Assembly: GCF_037975245.1 (NCBI RefSeq)
Contig: NC_092579.1
Coordinates: 26,207,166-26,271,165, forward strand
DNA from: Apostichopus japonicus
Lineage: Eukaryota > Echinodermata > Holothuroidea > Aspidochirotida > Stichopodidae
Direction of reading: 5' to 3'
Length of the DNA stretch: 64,000 bases
Below the pieces are notes generated by a model that made no database searches, was not told the origin of the DNA, and saw only the letters and a program-made list of their open reading frames with translations. The position numbers and the translations under genes are program-made. Of this stretch, positions 44,529-58,700 are shown one piece after another. Every line of letters starts with the position of its first letter. Position 1 is the first letter of the stretch.

Positions 44529-47500
44529 TGGTTTTGAAATGCTTTTTGATTAAAGATTTGTTACTGTTAAAACTGTACATTTTAAACCAAGTATGAACCA
44601 TGAATAGTAAATAACTTACTAGGGGACATATCAAGTGGGGTTGGTTTGCCATACAGAGATGTACCCATGTCATTACATTAAACACTGGATGGTTGGATAG
44701 ATTCCTTCATTACTACTAATGTATTAATTTTACTACTCAACCTCATATCTGTTAATTCATCCTTCTATTTTTCTCTTTTGGGTGACCTTCTTTCAGAGGT
44801 GACCAAGTATATGGGCTTTGTTGTTTTCATGATGGTATGCATTTTGCAAATAGTTAATTCCATTGCAGTAACAGAGAATTGTAAATATGCTATCCAGTTT
44901 TAAATTTGATCCTGTCCAGTGAGATGGAAACCAAGGATACCTTTATTTTTGTGTCACATATAATAAGCTGAAATGTGGATATCTTTTGTTACATCAACCT
45001 TGAAAAACTGTATGGATTTTGTTACATCACAGATAGAACAGCTGGATTGTGTGTATCTATGGGACAGTAGAACTGTGTGGTAACATGAATATTCCAGCAC
45101 AAGATGCAGGTATATCAGATATACCGTATGTCAACAGCGTGTAACAGTGTGTATTTAAATGGTCCCTCTACCAATCGTGTATGGCAACAGTTATGGATAA
45201 ACTTGCCATAACTATTCAAGGACACAGTTATGGCTTCATTTATATGTATTTGTTTCTTCCAAAATTGTTTTGAAGGGCGGCATAACACCTTCCTATCGAA
45301 ACACTCCCTTTGAGGTCAAAATGACAGAGTAGATCTATGTTTTAGTTGTGTTAGTTTCACTGAAAACGATCATTTTTAATTGCATCACTTCACAAAATCT
45401 TGCTAGTTACATTGGACTGTAAAATGGCATCATATTTTAAGTCGGTGTTCTTGCTTGGGAATAATCATCATCTTTTTGTGAGTGTGTATTTATAATGTCT
45501 TTATATACCAAGATGATAACTTCATGAATCAGCTGCAAAAATATGAGCATGCCAATTGGTCAAGAGTTTATAATTCGATAAATACTTCAACGTCTGTATT
45601 TTTTATTGTGCACCAAATTTATGTTATCGGTGTACCTGGTACTTTTGAATTGATTGGGCTTATGAAGTAACTATTTGTTTGCACTCTTAAGGAGAACAGT
45701 GTCTAAGTTTTATTGATAGTAGTCTTTAACTTGCTGGAACTCGAACAAAGGAAAAGACAAGAAAAGAAGGAGATAGAACATTTTAATATGTACTGTACAT
45801 GTAATAATTGTTCTCATCCATTACAAAGGAAAATCCAGCTACCAAAAAATAAGGAAAATGATGTAAATATTTGTATTGCTATCAGTTGGATAATAAATTT
45901 TCCAGAGGAAGCATTTGATGTCATTGCGTGGTGGTTTGTATAGTCACTGCTTATACATACGTATGAATCCTGTCAGAGCCCATCAGGGCAAGAATAAACA
46001 TTCTCACACCTGGTGGCCAGATAAGTTAAGATAGATTCAATCATCATTTTGATAGTTTCCCATTTGATCCCAGTGGTTTACTGTAGCGTAATTACAACCC
46101 AGTCACTGAAAGACGTTTGGAGCCAATGAAACCTGAAATACTAGTTACCCAAATGTTTGACACATGATTCTCTGATTAATAACATATGTTTTCCCATTTC
46201 CAAGTTTGTTACCTTTGGCCTCGTGACTAGAAGAAGGTTGTACTAGACAGGATGTCATTATATAGCACCTATCTTATGATGGCTTTTACCCACTTCCTAT
46301 CGAATGTAACACTTGTAGCTTTTTCCTGCAAATGTAAACAGCCACAAGCTGCTTTATCGGTTTTCAATGTAGTAAGTACCCCAGCTGGTAAAACATGCAT
46401 AAAAGCAACGGGAAACAAACGAGCTATATTTAGTAATAATAGATAGGGCAGAGTACTTCCCATAGTCCAAAGTGATTTAAAAAGGTGACAATTTGAGATA
46501 TATAGGAGAATGTACGAATGCCAGAATACACCATTAAAGTAATGCTTTGGTGTGTTCTTATATATACATTTAGATTAAATATAATGTATAGTAATAGAAA
46601 GTATAATTAAACATGAAATTAACCAGGGAAGTGTTTGTTACAAACCTGCAACGGTAGTCTGGGCTTATTTTACACTTCGTGAAAGTAGAAACTACGTGAT
46701 CCTTCAATGTGTATGATATGACACTTATGCTGTAGAATTATCATTTAAATGCAAAAATTGTATACGATAGTGTGAACTACAATTTCCCCTGCCCGTAAAA
46801 TTCTCGGCAAAATAACTGTTCACTGTCATTTAAAGAGTAGCCAGATGTATCAGGCATTTGTTAGTATCTTGAAGACAAGTTTGCTAAAGCTTTCCATAGC
46901 ATTACTCAAAGATGAAATAATCAATTTTTTCAGTGTTTAAGTTCCTTTGAAGGATTGACCGAGTTGGAGAGTAGCCAATATTCAGTATAAACGGGAAAGT
47001 CGCATCCGTTGCTATAGACACATAATTAAAGATGAATCCCTCCCGCGATACACACAGCTACATTAAAACTGCAGGAAGCTCCAAATCCAGCAACGCGCTT
47101 TACAGTTAAAGTCATCTCAAATGGCATGCTAAAAGCCAGTGCGTTTCAGTTTTGATGACGCGTACGCAGGATTGTGTTTCACAGTTCAAACCTGCTACGA
47201 AAACCGTGTCTGCTGTAAAGCGAATAGCATCGTTGTGTATAATGAGCTTGTTGACGCAATAAGTCGGCTCCTAGGTATTGTTGCCTTGCCGTTGGTTTAC
47301 TTCACCCTGAGGACTGGGCTCACTTAAACGAATATTATCGGAGGTCAAATGAAAGAAAATGGAATGGCTGACGAATCACGTGATGAAATGGAAGCTTTCT
47401 GTTCTTGGCGGCCCCGATTATTATTATAATTATTACTATGTATTTGATAGAACGCTGGGATATTTGACAGAGCGCCGATTTGTATTTGATAGAGCGCCGA

Positions 47501-47613
47501 TGAAGGTTTGTAACAAAGTTTTCGTAGAATCAAAATATCCAATTGCCCTGTCGAAGCGAACACGTTACTTCAAGTTCGCTATATATAGAGATAAGACGAC
47601 AGGTAGTTTCCTT
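44529..47613. other. LUC7-like 3' UTR and intergenic region
   Basis: Possible poly(A) signals are ATTAAA 20 nt after the stop (44549-44554), ATTAAA near 44678 and AATAAA near 45991, so the 3' end is uncertain. Nothing else is recognised up to a - strand ATTAAA (47614-47619 as TTTAAT) that could end the globin mRNA. Confidence 0.4.
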
Positions 47614-47703
47614 TTTAATAGGTTCTTTTGTTGTTCCTCCACCGTGCGCGTGCAACCTGTACACCTGATCCACAAAAAAAAAACAACACGCCGTCGATCT
47701 TTC

Positions 47704-47952
47704 TTATTCCTCCGTCCCTTCCTTCTGTGCCTCTGCTTCTTTTGCAACCTCTCCATTTGTTTGTGCTTCTTCTTTTGCGAGTTCTGCGTCTTCGGCTTTC
47801 TCCTCGTTTGCATTACCTTCGATGTTTTCATATTCACTTTTGATCACACCCAGGATAACGCCGTATGCTTTAGCCCAAGCGTTTTTGGCGTCATCCGTGA
47901 ACTTCTTTCCCAAGGCCTCCTCGAAAGTAGCGATGACGACGCCACCTAAATC
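47704..47952 (-). CDS. Globin exon 4 (G and H helices plus tail)
   Basis: Begins after TTGACAG with DLGGVVIATFEEALG, continues through the H helix (AWAKAYGVILGVIK) and ends with the Glu/Ala/Lys tail and TAA. Phase 0 entry is the G7.0 intron. Confidence 0.93.
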   Translation of the reverse strand, partial: DLGGVVIATFEEALGKKFTDDAKNAWAKAYGVILGVIKSEYENIEGNANEEKAEDAELAKEEAQTNGEVAKEAEAQKEGTEE

Positions 47953-50900
47953 CTGTCAAGGGAGGAAAAAGAGAGAAAACTTTACCCATACTGCGTTAGG
48001 TCCAGAAGAAAGGTGTAATTCTTACCGATTGATCGTTACAATTTCCCAACTGATGATGCAAGTCGGTGGGGTGTGGTCAGTTGTACATCGCTTTATCTCA
48101 AGCAGTCTACTATCATATGAACCCAGAACAGTATGCTTCGATTACAAAGTGTTAGAGACAAGGGCGGAGGAAGCACTTCTAATCTGGGGGGGGGGGCACC
48201 GACATTAAAGGGCACTTTGCAGAAATTCGATTGCACTGATGCAGCCTTATATTTAGTACCCTTTATAACTCTTATTGTATTATCTTATATGCGTATACAC
48301 ATCACTCCATCAAGGCCCCCCCCTCAAAGAAATATGCATACTAGTACTGCAATATCCAATGTGCAAATTGGGAAACAAGTTTTCTTTTGAGACAAAATGA
48401 GGTGATATCATGCCTGTTGCTAGTGTAGGAACCTTCCGAATTAGACATTATTTCTTGTTTATATCTTAACAATTTTTTTCCATTCGAAATAGCTTTGAGT
48501 TTGACCCACAGAAATTCATTAAAAGTCAGGGGCGTAGCAAAGATTTGCAAAGTTGTATGCACGACTATCTGAACGGAGCGCCACCATCGTTTGCGCGGAG
48601 CGTACAAGAAAATTTTTGGTTTTACAAACCCCTCAGATGGCGGAAACTTCCCGAGTGTTCATTCTGGTTCCCTAGCCTCTTGCTAACTTGAGACACCTCA
48701 ATTTTTATGTAGGAAAAGGGCACATTTTTAACCTGAGGAAAAGTGGGGGGGGGCACGTGCCCCCTGTGCCCGCCGGTTCCGCCGCCCTTGGTTAGGGACC
48801 AAAAACTGCTGTCAAGCATTCTTTTCCGCCAACGGAGTTAGTATTACTACTGACCTTGTAAAAAGCAAAAAATGAAAAGGTTTCCGTCACCCTGTTCCTC
48901 CCACTCCTAAATGTACCCATGGTCTTCGATGGTGCATGAACTTCCTTCTCGCCACCCCACCCCGCCCCTTTAATGTGGATCACATTTACCTCGAAATGTT
49001 TTCTGCTAGTTCCACGTGGATGGTGGGAATGAGCAATATGTTGCAACATATCAACGAGGCACTCGATATCATCCAAATTCTCTACCACTGAGTTGAGAGC
49101 CGCTAACACCCTTAGTCCATGCGATCGCACCCCGATGCTCTTCTTTAACTCGTCAGGATTCTTGCCTTTGAACTTCGGGAATACATCTTGTGCCCCTTCA
49201 CTCATTTTGAAAAGGCTGTAAAAAAAAATATGATAAAAAACACAAAGAAGGAATATTAAGGTATGAATGAACATGGATATTTTTTCATCTGTTTTGTTTC
49301 ATTATTTTCGTCAATCTCAGAACCCAAACCAAATTTATTTCACAACGTGTCTCAGATGACTCCTAACTTAAATAACATTCAATTTTGCTAGACACTTTTG
49401 TTAGTTTGTTGGCAAAAATTTGTGTCACGTGTTTTGGAAAAAGAAAAACACTCTTGAGCGTACTTTTGCAAACTTTCCTGCAAACAATTGAAGGGTTCCT
49501 GTCACGTTCTGCCACGGAGGGAAGGAGTGGAGAACATTGGTTGGTGTGAAGATAAAAATACCCAGCAGATACAAATGTAGGTAGTTGCAATCGTTTTGAT
49601 ACGAAACACATAGGGAACGATTTGTGATTCAACAAAGTCACAGAAGTACTTTATGCTTTGAATCTCAAGAAGAACAGACATAAAACACTCATAAATTAAA
49701 TATGCGATGCTCGCTGGTACCAGCGTACTTTGACACACCGTTGGTCATTCTTACTGCCTTGCCCTTTGCCTCAGGCAAAAATTTAAATTTCATCTTCTCC
49801 GGTAATATTTTTCTAGACTGACTGGTTTTTTTTTAATAGTAAGAATAAATTTCTAACCATTTGGGAAATAAGAGTTAGTTATATTAGTTTCTATTTTACC
49901 CAATCCCAATGGTGATAATAATGTTGACGAGAACCATGTCTTGAAATTTGTATCCGAATCGACAGATCAAAATAAATTGGATATGAAATGCACATCAGAC
50001 TTTTATCTCAACAACATTGATGAAATCTTAGATAGATGCCGACAGTTAATGTTCCGCGCTTTTGGGACATTCCAGAGATAATAAAGGTTAAAACAATTTG
50101 GAAAGCTTAGCTGACCTCGCAAAGGTTCTGAAGTTTGGTTGCACAAAGAAACCGTCATATAGCAATTGGAATAAATCAGCAAACTGGTTATTTCAAAATG
50201 TTTTTGTGGATGAAATGGTACTGAGCAGACGTCCAACCTGTCGAGGGTGCCGGTGAAGAGGGCTAGTTAGATGGAGGAGGGGCGGGGGGAGGGGTGGAAC
50301 ACCAACCTTTGCAAAATTGTCGTGGTTACACCCCATTGCCTACCTACTTCGCAGAACGATCGCAAAAGAATATAGAAGAGTACATTTTGACTGACCTTAT
50401 CATCATTCACAAAATTTTAGGATTGTTCAGTTGGACAAAAGAACAATTCCTTTTAAGGGAAGGGAGCGAAATGGAAGTTTCGATCATATTTTGCCCATTA
50501 TTTGGACATTCTAGCATAGGCCTATTTAGGGAGCAACAGTGAGTTAAGTTTAACTGCCATATTGACAAGTGGGTACACGTCACTAGTGAAACCTGCCATT
50601 AAACTGATTGTTACGTAAAATAAAAGCTCAACAGTCAAATCTTTTCCGTTTCATATACTTTTTGTTTGCGTGATAAAAACAGAAAAACAAAGCTCAAATC
50701 CAACGTAAATCAAATCATAGCGTGCAGGTAATATGTGGATGTTTTTGTCGCAATGACATCTCTTGTAACATTGGCGTGATATCCGAAATAATCATAATCC
50801 CGTGGAGCGTCTTGAAAAATAAAATTGTTTCATAAGGCTTTCCATTATGCCTGTCAAAACGTGTAAGTGTCCTCCGAAGGGCAGTAAAACTCCTTTCTAC

Positions 50901-53900
50901 AAGGCCCGACAAAAGAAAAAGTCTTTCCTGAGTAAAACACATGCATTTCGTTGCAAATTTAATTTCAAATAAGACATATCTCTTGGGATTTCTGGAGTTC
51001 AATGCATTTAAAGAAAGTTCTCGTCAAGAACCTGCATCGACGGCTGACTTCAAGCTCTCGGTTGGTCCTGCCTGTCTTAGATGAAAGAACTCAGTTTGAA
51101 CTTTGGGGATTTAAATTCATCTTACAGACACTTAAGAAATGGCAATGACATAGATTTATGGATTATTCTAGTTGTTTAACAAGTACTCTGACATGACACA
51201 GACATATACCTCGATTTATCAGCAGACACCACCGATCAAATCGACTTACATCAGCTGCAGCCGACCCTCTGTAATAATATCATCTGTGAAGAGGGTTAGC
51301 TGCAGACAGCCCTCTGTAATAATATCATCTGTGGGGAGGGTTAGATGCAGACAGCCCTCTGTAATAATATTATCTGTGGGGAGGGGTATTTGCAGACAGC
51401 CCTCTGTAATAATATCATCTGTGGGGAGGGTTAGCTGCAGACAGCCCTCTGTAATAATATCATCTGTGAAGAGGGTTAGCTGCAGACAGCCCACTGTATT
51501 AATATCATCCGTGAAGAGGGTTAGCTGCAGACAGCCCACTGTATTAATATCATCCGTGAAGAGGGTTAGCTGCAGACAGCCCTCTGTAATAATATCATCT
51601 GTGAAGAGGGTTAGCTGCAGACAGCCCACTGTAATAATATCATCCGTGAAGAGGGTTAGCTGCAGACAGCCCACTGTAATAATATCATCTGTGAAGAGGG
51701 TTAGCTGCAGACAGCCCACTGTAATAATATCATCCGTGAAGAGGGTTAGCTGCAGACAGCCCTCTGTAATAATATCATCTGTGAAGAGGGTTAGCTGCAG
51801 ACAGCCCTCTGTAATAATATCATCTGTGAAGAGGGTTAGCTGCGGACAGCCCTATGTAATAATACCACCGTTTGGGAGGGGTAGCTTATGTCAGGAGGAT
51901 TTGTCAGCAATTTGAGAGCATATGCCAGGAAATTTGTCAGTAAACCTGTGGGATATTATCATGATTCTATTAGTTCGAACTGACCCTGTGTATTGGCAAT
52001 CTCCATATATATAAACTAGCAGATAGGCCTACATCAGGGGTACAGGGAGTGTTCGACCCTGGTGACCTCAGTCATTGACTCATTACGCCATGATGGTGCT
52101 GTATGTTATATAAGTTCCTTTCTGGCAGGCTAATGAGCAGTGCGTCCATACGACAATTTTGGGAAATGCTGTACAACTTAATATAATAATAAAGTAATGC
52201 TGCGCTAAAATGACGTATACATCTTAAACAATGTTGCACTATGTAAGAAACTGGCCTACTTACATAAGATGCTAGATTCATCAAGTCTCAAATGACCATG
52301 ATATAGGCGTCCTTATGACGCGTGTTACATATGTAGGTTCAGTTGATCCTTCTATAAGCTATTTCAGATTTACAGACATAACTCAGTATAATGTCAGCCC
52401 ATCTTCTTCCGCGGATTTGTTAAATAGCTTCCGATTATCAACTAAAGGATTGTTCTACTAGGTGATTTAAATACAGTCGGATGAAAGTATTTAAGGAGTG
52501 ATCAAAGTTTATAATCGATATTGCAGGACAAACAATATTTTCTGCGGAAAAAAATTGACATACTGAAAAACTTTATACAAATTAATGGTTGCAAATGGCA
52601 ATTGTTATATATCCCATTAAATCTCATTACATTTGCGTTGGTTTGTAAGACTGTTTCATTTTCACCATGAAAACCGTCAGAAATAGAGGTCTACGCACAT
52701 GTCCATACACAATCGGATACCGCTAATCTATGACTTCAACAGGTTGGCATTTACTCAATCACACTCCGGACAATTATTGTTTTAGGTCTGACCCACAACT
52801 AAATTAATTAAAATTTCCGGAGGGTTGCAGAAAAATTACAGTAAACAATAATTCGAAAATGATTAAAGGAAGAGGAAAATGGAGTGGATGTTGACGAGAA
52901 ACCTGTTTTCTTGTTGTTGTTGTTGTTTTTGTTTTGTTTTTTACGATACAGAGACCGTCGGACTTCCAGCTCCCTCTTCTGTAAGCCCGATTGAAGCCTG
53001 CATTTGTAGTCTGCTTCACTCGATCCAAAAAAAAAAGAAGTTACCAACAGGTGTTGAACACTTACGACATGTAAGACCACTCTAAAAACGTCACAATATG
53101 CCTGTGGGTGGTCGACTGCGGTTACTAGTGGCCAATGTTTACAAATCTCCAAAACAAATTCGAACCAATTAAAGGAAATATGACCGAAAAGATATTTCCT
53201 TTTCATACCTTGGCGTGTTGTTGATAGATCCCTTTGGTTTCCAATTTGTAGAATGATTAAGGTCGTGACCTAGACCGTGAGGGGATTATTTATGATCACT
53301 TAAGGTATGAAATAGCTATCGACAATACCTCCAAGGGCGCACTGGCGAGCAAATATTAAAACATTAACACAGCGCGTATAAAGCCCACCACAATCCTTAA
53401 ATATGAATTTTCATCCGTTAAATGTTTACATAATCGAAAAAGATCGTTAGATCACGATTATACAGAAATGCAATTTTCTGTGACCATGGTTAGGCTATGC
53501 CTACTCGGTGGTTGGCTTTACCTTAGGCTTTCAGTCTACATTCCAAAGCAAGAAGTGTGCTATGACGCAAGACAATATATGTCCTTATGATACTCTCACA
53601 ACAAAACCTTGTTTGTTGTTGTCACTGAGGAATTTCCGATCACGTATACCGCTGCTACGTACATATATATATAGAGGTCTATAGGATAGCCAGTGGTAAA
53701 GCTCCCACTGGGCTGCAGTGTCAACTCAGTTTGCACAACCCTCGCAACATCTTTGTCCCCATCTGTCTGAGTTAATCATTCATGTTTGGCCAACACCATT
53801 ATTTTGTCTGATTTATCAACATTCTTGAGAATTTGGCCATCACTTTTTGACTTTTCCCCCCTTTATACATGATAACATTGCGTCCAATCCAATCGAGATA

Positions 53901-55710
53901 GGCATGTCAAACATGTATTACCAATACTTACTACGCGGCTGGGGGTACATCCATTAAGGCATTTCTACTTTTTAATGTTTTATCTAGTTGACCAAACTTG
54001 GTGAGTTTTTTGTTTTGCCGTGTCGTTAAGGCAACGTTGAATGCATGCTATAACTGCAGTCTAGGATTAAAACCCGAAGTTGTAGAGCACCCTATGCTGT
54101 GTTCAGAAGAGTAATAGAGAATGAAGGACTGTTTTCTTCCCTAAGTTCGTCATGAATAAATTCTTTCTTTGAACATGAAACTAGCTCCAAGTAGATAGTG
54201 ACTAATGGACGAGTACAACGACTGAATATCAATTAACAATAATTCACAAGACCTAAAAATTGCTTTTAAGTTAAAAATGTGCCTTAAGTTTTGTTTCAAG
54301 TATATTAATACAGAAAACAAAACAAAACAAGCAACCAAACAACAACATCAACTTCACGGGAGAGCTCTATATAGATTCGCTGAAAACAACAATTGCATCA
54401 ACAACTGCATAAGAATTTGTGTCTGAGTTCAATTGGCGCGAAAATACTACAATATCTCGTACAACTTGCAGGAATGGATATGTAGGCTATATTTATATCA
54501 AACAGCTATATGGTATAGGTTATGAACTGCTATACGGTGTAGGTTATGTAATAAGAGTCAAAGATAATATTACAACAAACAGGAAGAACTGTCCTGAAAT
54601 ACAATAGCTAAGATGACAAGGGAAGTGAAAGACGATGTTTAAGCTAGCATATAGCGTTTATTGTGTTTTATTCAGTGTAATTGTACACGGTACCGTATCA
54701 AATAGAAAACATATTTTTGGAAGTATACCAATAGGCAATAGTCAATGACATTGCCAAGGGCGTTAACACGGTGCCTGTCCTCTTACTGTTGGTTTAAGCT
54801 CAGCTTGCGCACTTTGTGTACTTAAATGTTATATTGCTCTGAATTTTATCTGTTTATCAACTTGAATGAATCATTGTGAACCTGACAAATATTGGGAACT
54901 TTGATTTACCGTCTCAGATATATTAGTATTTGTACAAATGGATTCCCTGTCGCAAAGTTGATTTTGCAATTTCACCAATTTATTAGCCATTAAAGCAGAG
55001 GTGTACCTATACTTATCATCATTGAGAAGCTAACATGCTTGACTGAAGAAAGAAAAAAAAAAGGTTTTTGGCTGCACTTGTAAAAGGTTTGAATAAAATA
55101 AAATATCCAAGGTAGAAGTAAAAGGTTAAAGTTATAATAGATTTAACGTCGAATAGAAATTCTTATATAATTTAATAGTGGAAAACCCTGCTTCCGTTTA
55201 TTTATGCCTCTTTTTTTAAGTTTATTGAAAAAGAGGTTTGTATATAGCCTACTTCTAAAACTGTGCAAACAGCCCCCCAAAATGCAGGAGACGGATTCAA
55301 TACAAGTCCGTTAACAACAATAAGCAAGAATGCGACCAATTCCAAATAGTTACCGCAATAAGTGGTGTGTGGCTAAGCATGAACAGATTTTGATCAATGG
55401 TCCTGACACCCTTCAACGAGCTTACAATCGAATTAATTAATTTTCTGTTACCCCTGTAAACAACTTCGCGATTCCCTCCCACTCGATCTTTTGTTGAAAT
55501 TGATACGTAGTGCTGCAGTAATTCTTCAACAGAAAATGGTTGTCCAGATTAACAACTTCGATAAACCGTAAGTTTAGGCATAATTTTAATAACAACATCT
55601 CATGATAAAAGGATGTGTGCGAGTAATATTAATTAAAGCTACTCCGGTTTTCAATGTATTCACTTTTGAAATGTATATATCCTATATATATATAGCCTAT
55701 ATATATAGCC

Positions 55711-55742
<32 letters not shown>

Positions 55743-58700
55743 GATATATATATATTAATATATATTTATATAGGACTATATATATAATTATATATATATA
55801 TATGCTATATATATAAATATACATAGGCTCTATATATATATAGGCTATATATATAGGCTATATATATAGGCTATATATATAGGCTATATATATAGGCTAT
55901 ATATATATATTGACGTCGGTTCGTTAGGCCTACATCTTAATATTATCCATTCTTTGATCAATTTTAATAATTCAACCTAAAAAGCCTTCATATGAACAAC
56001 AAAGGATCCATGTCAGACATTGAACATGTCCATTTGTCCATGAAAGTTTTTGTAACATATTGTTTAAAGCTGTCATTTGAGGCCATAAAACTGTTTTGTT
56101 TTCCCATTGAGTTTTGTGCTGCGTCTGAGGCACTGACCTATAAAGGTCTGTAAATAACGTAGTTCGATCACTTGAATTGATGAACCCCGGGTCCAAAATA
56201 ACATCAAAATAAAATTATAGTGCCTAAAGTTATTATTAAAAGCCCGAGAGGCTTAAACAAGTTATGCTAACAACTTGGCTAACACTGTGAAGATAGAAAC
56301 ACTAAGTTACAACTGATCATATACTTACTTGACAATAAGTAACGTTGCATTTTCATTTTTGTTCTTCATCAAAGCAGCCCAACTTTTTCGAATATGGTCT
56401 TTTTCCACTGTACTTAGACCAGTCACTTTACAAACATCACTAGAACCTGCTGACGAAAGAGAATAGTCAAATTAAACTTGCAAAAACATCATCAGAAGAG
56501 TGATAAGAAATAAACTCTTTGCACCACTTTATACAACATATCATACATTCATTTAACGTGTAAAATACAATTGTATATAGTATCGACTGTATTGTTTTCC
56601 AGTATAAATTGAATAAGAAATATAGACAAAAGAAATTCATTAATTACACATTTTTATGACCAGATAACGTGGTGGATCGGCAGGAAAATGTCTGTAAACA
56701 TTTTTAATTACTATTGAAATAGCGGTGCATAAGAAACATTGGTAAAAAAAACGAAGGAATGTTCGCGCGCGAAGCGTGCTAAAATTTCCTAAGATAAATA
56801 ATTTATTGTTTCAGTGAGCAAAACATTATGTTTACAGCTAACTTTGAGTGCACCAAAATAATTCAGAACAATGGCCCGGGCCGTCGGCAAGTTCCTGGAA
56901 CCGGGCCCTTGACTATAGTTATTTCTAATTATTCCTCCACGGGTATAGTTACTTCACGGACCTTGTATTTCTGTAAAGGCATAAGTGCATTGTTTTTCGA
57001 TAGAGATTCACGTGTGGTATACCTTACATATCTGATTGGTCCATGATCACCGAACAACACGATTGTGGAGCTTCAGCTAGACTCGTGTTAGTGAAAATTG
57101 TAAAACTATATATCAGAATACCTCCAATATTAAATCGTATCACGAAGCCATATAAGCAAGAGACAGGTCCACATATGAACCGTTATGTATAAATGTTATG
57201 AATGAATGGCGGATATACTCAATTTGTACATGTCTGCCATTGTTATGCAAATAAGAAAACTTTACAACGACACCACAGGTTTCCCTACAGGTGGACACAG
57301 CTGCAGGGGGTTTTCGGAGGAGTAAAACGAGTTGCCCTCAGGCTCCGTATACCATATTGAATTATTGATATTAATTAATATCTACAGTTACTGGCACACA
57401 TGTTTAAATAATATTACTAGTTGAGTCTGGCTATTACACTATATATATTAACAGAAGGGTGCGTCGTTACACTAAATGTTTCCCACGGAGCAAAAATCCT
57501 ATGTGTGAAGGCCACTTAACACCAGGAGTCGCTAACTACACTTACGTTGTTGTCTTACAGAATTCCTTCGTATAGATTCATTTCTTTAAGTATGTTTGAG
57601 TGGCATGGAGGGGAGGAAAACCACTCAAAACTGTTTAGAATGTCATATATTCTTGTCAAACCTGCCTGGGGATGAGTTAATCAAAGAATGTTTTATTACG
57701 TGTCTTTCAGAATCAAGCTTCAAATTTATGTATCCCGTATCTACACGTTATCTGCATAGTGGATAACACACACCACAGTTCCATATTTGCAACGTTTATT
57801 AATTTTCTGAAGTACCAAAAACGGTCTGCTTTTGACTCAGTTATGATACCTAATAACAATGTATTAGCTCATTAAAATCTAACACAGCTAAATATTTGGT
57901 TGAAATTAGAAGGGTATCGTAGCCTACATAATAACCTATAATTAATTACATATTAAATCCATTAACGATGGTTTGGGGTAGTATAGTACGATTATTTTAC
58001 GATTTTCCCATGAGGAGATTAATTTCAGCTCTTATTCATAACACTGGAATGCACACCAAAGTTCAATTTTCAATAGTTATTTAAGTTAAATTAATTTATA
58101 ATTATTTACATCCTTATTTACTTCCTGTTTATAGATAAACACATATTTCGAACATCGTGATAATTCAACAATTAAAGAGCAATACGGTAATTTGATCATG
58201 CATTGTTGGACTGTCATACGTAACTGATATCATATACGCTTTCAAATCTATATAGGTTAACATATAGTTAAATGCCCACGAGTTTGAAACTGAATATAAA
58301 AGAGTTGCTAAAGGCAAATAGACTACCTTAATTATAGCCGACGGGGGACGTTAATTGCCTCATTGAATTAACCCAAAAGTCGGAAATATTTTTCCGTAGA
58401 TTAGTAGAATACCGCACACCCATGCAAAATCGTGCACTTATTTTCCCTTTTTGTCCGAGCGCCATCCAAACTCGACCACACTATTGTACAAAGGTACTTG
58501 ATTGTATACGCTGCACTAATGAAAAAATGTAATGTACCCAGATACGTTTCATACGGTCGTTCAAAACAACTTAAATTAAACAGCGGAAACTTTGTCGAAA
58601 ATGATGAATTTCTCATATGACATCATGAGAAATTCTCTAGCTTGCCTTCAGTTACAACACTGAATTTGAAAATTACCAACACTTAAAACGGCCTTCAACG

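Larger units (their letters stand above)
49216..56328 (-). other. Globin intron 2 (B12.2), 7.1 kb
   Basis: It contains the 45-bp minisatellite (51252-51890), an AT-rich satellite (55675-55905), a CAA/GTT-rich patch (52905-52935) and many chance ORFs. No further globin exon or other gene is recognised. Confidence 0.7.

Noticed and set aside
47359-47949. 196-codon + strand frame
   Set aside because: It lies antisense to globin exon 4, whose splice sites, frame and family signature are convincing; the + frame is a compositional shadow.
51172-51915. 247-codon + frame and 157-codon - frame as proteins
   Set aside because: Both are produced by a 45-bp tandem array inside the globin intron, with no independent gene signals.
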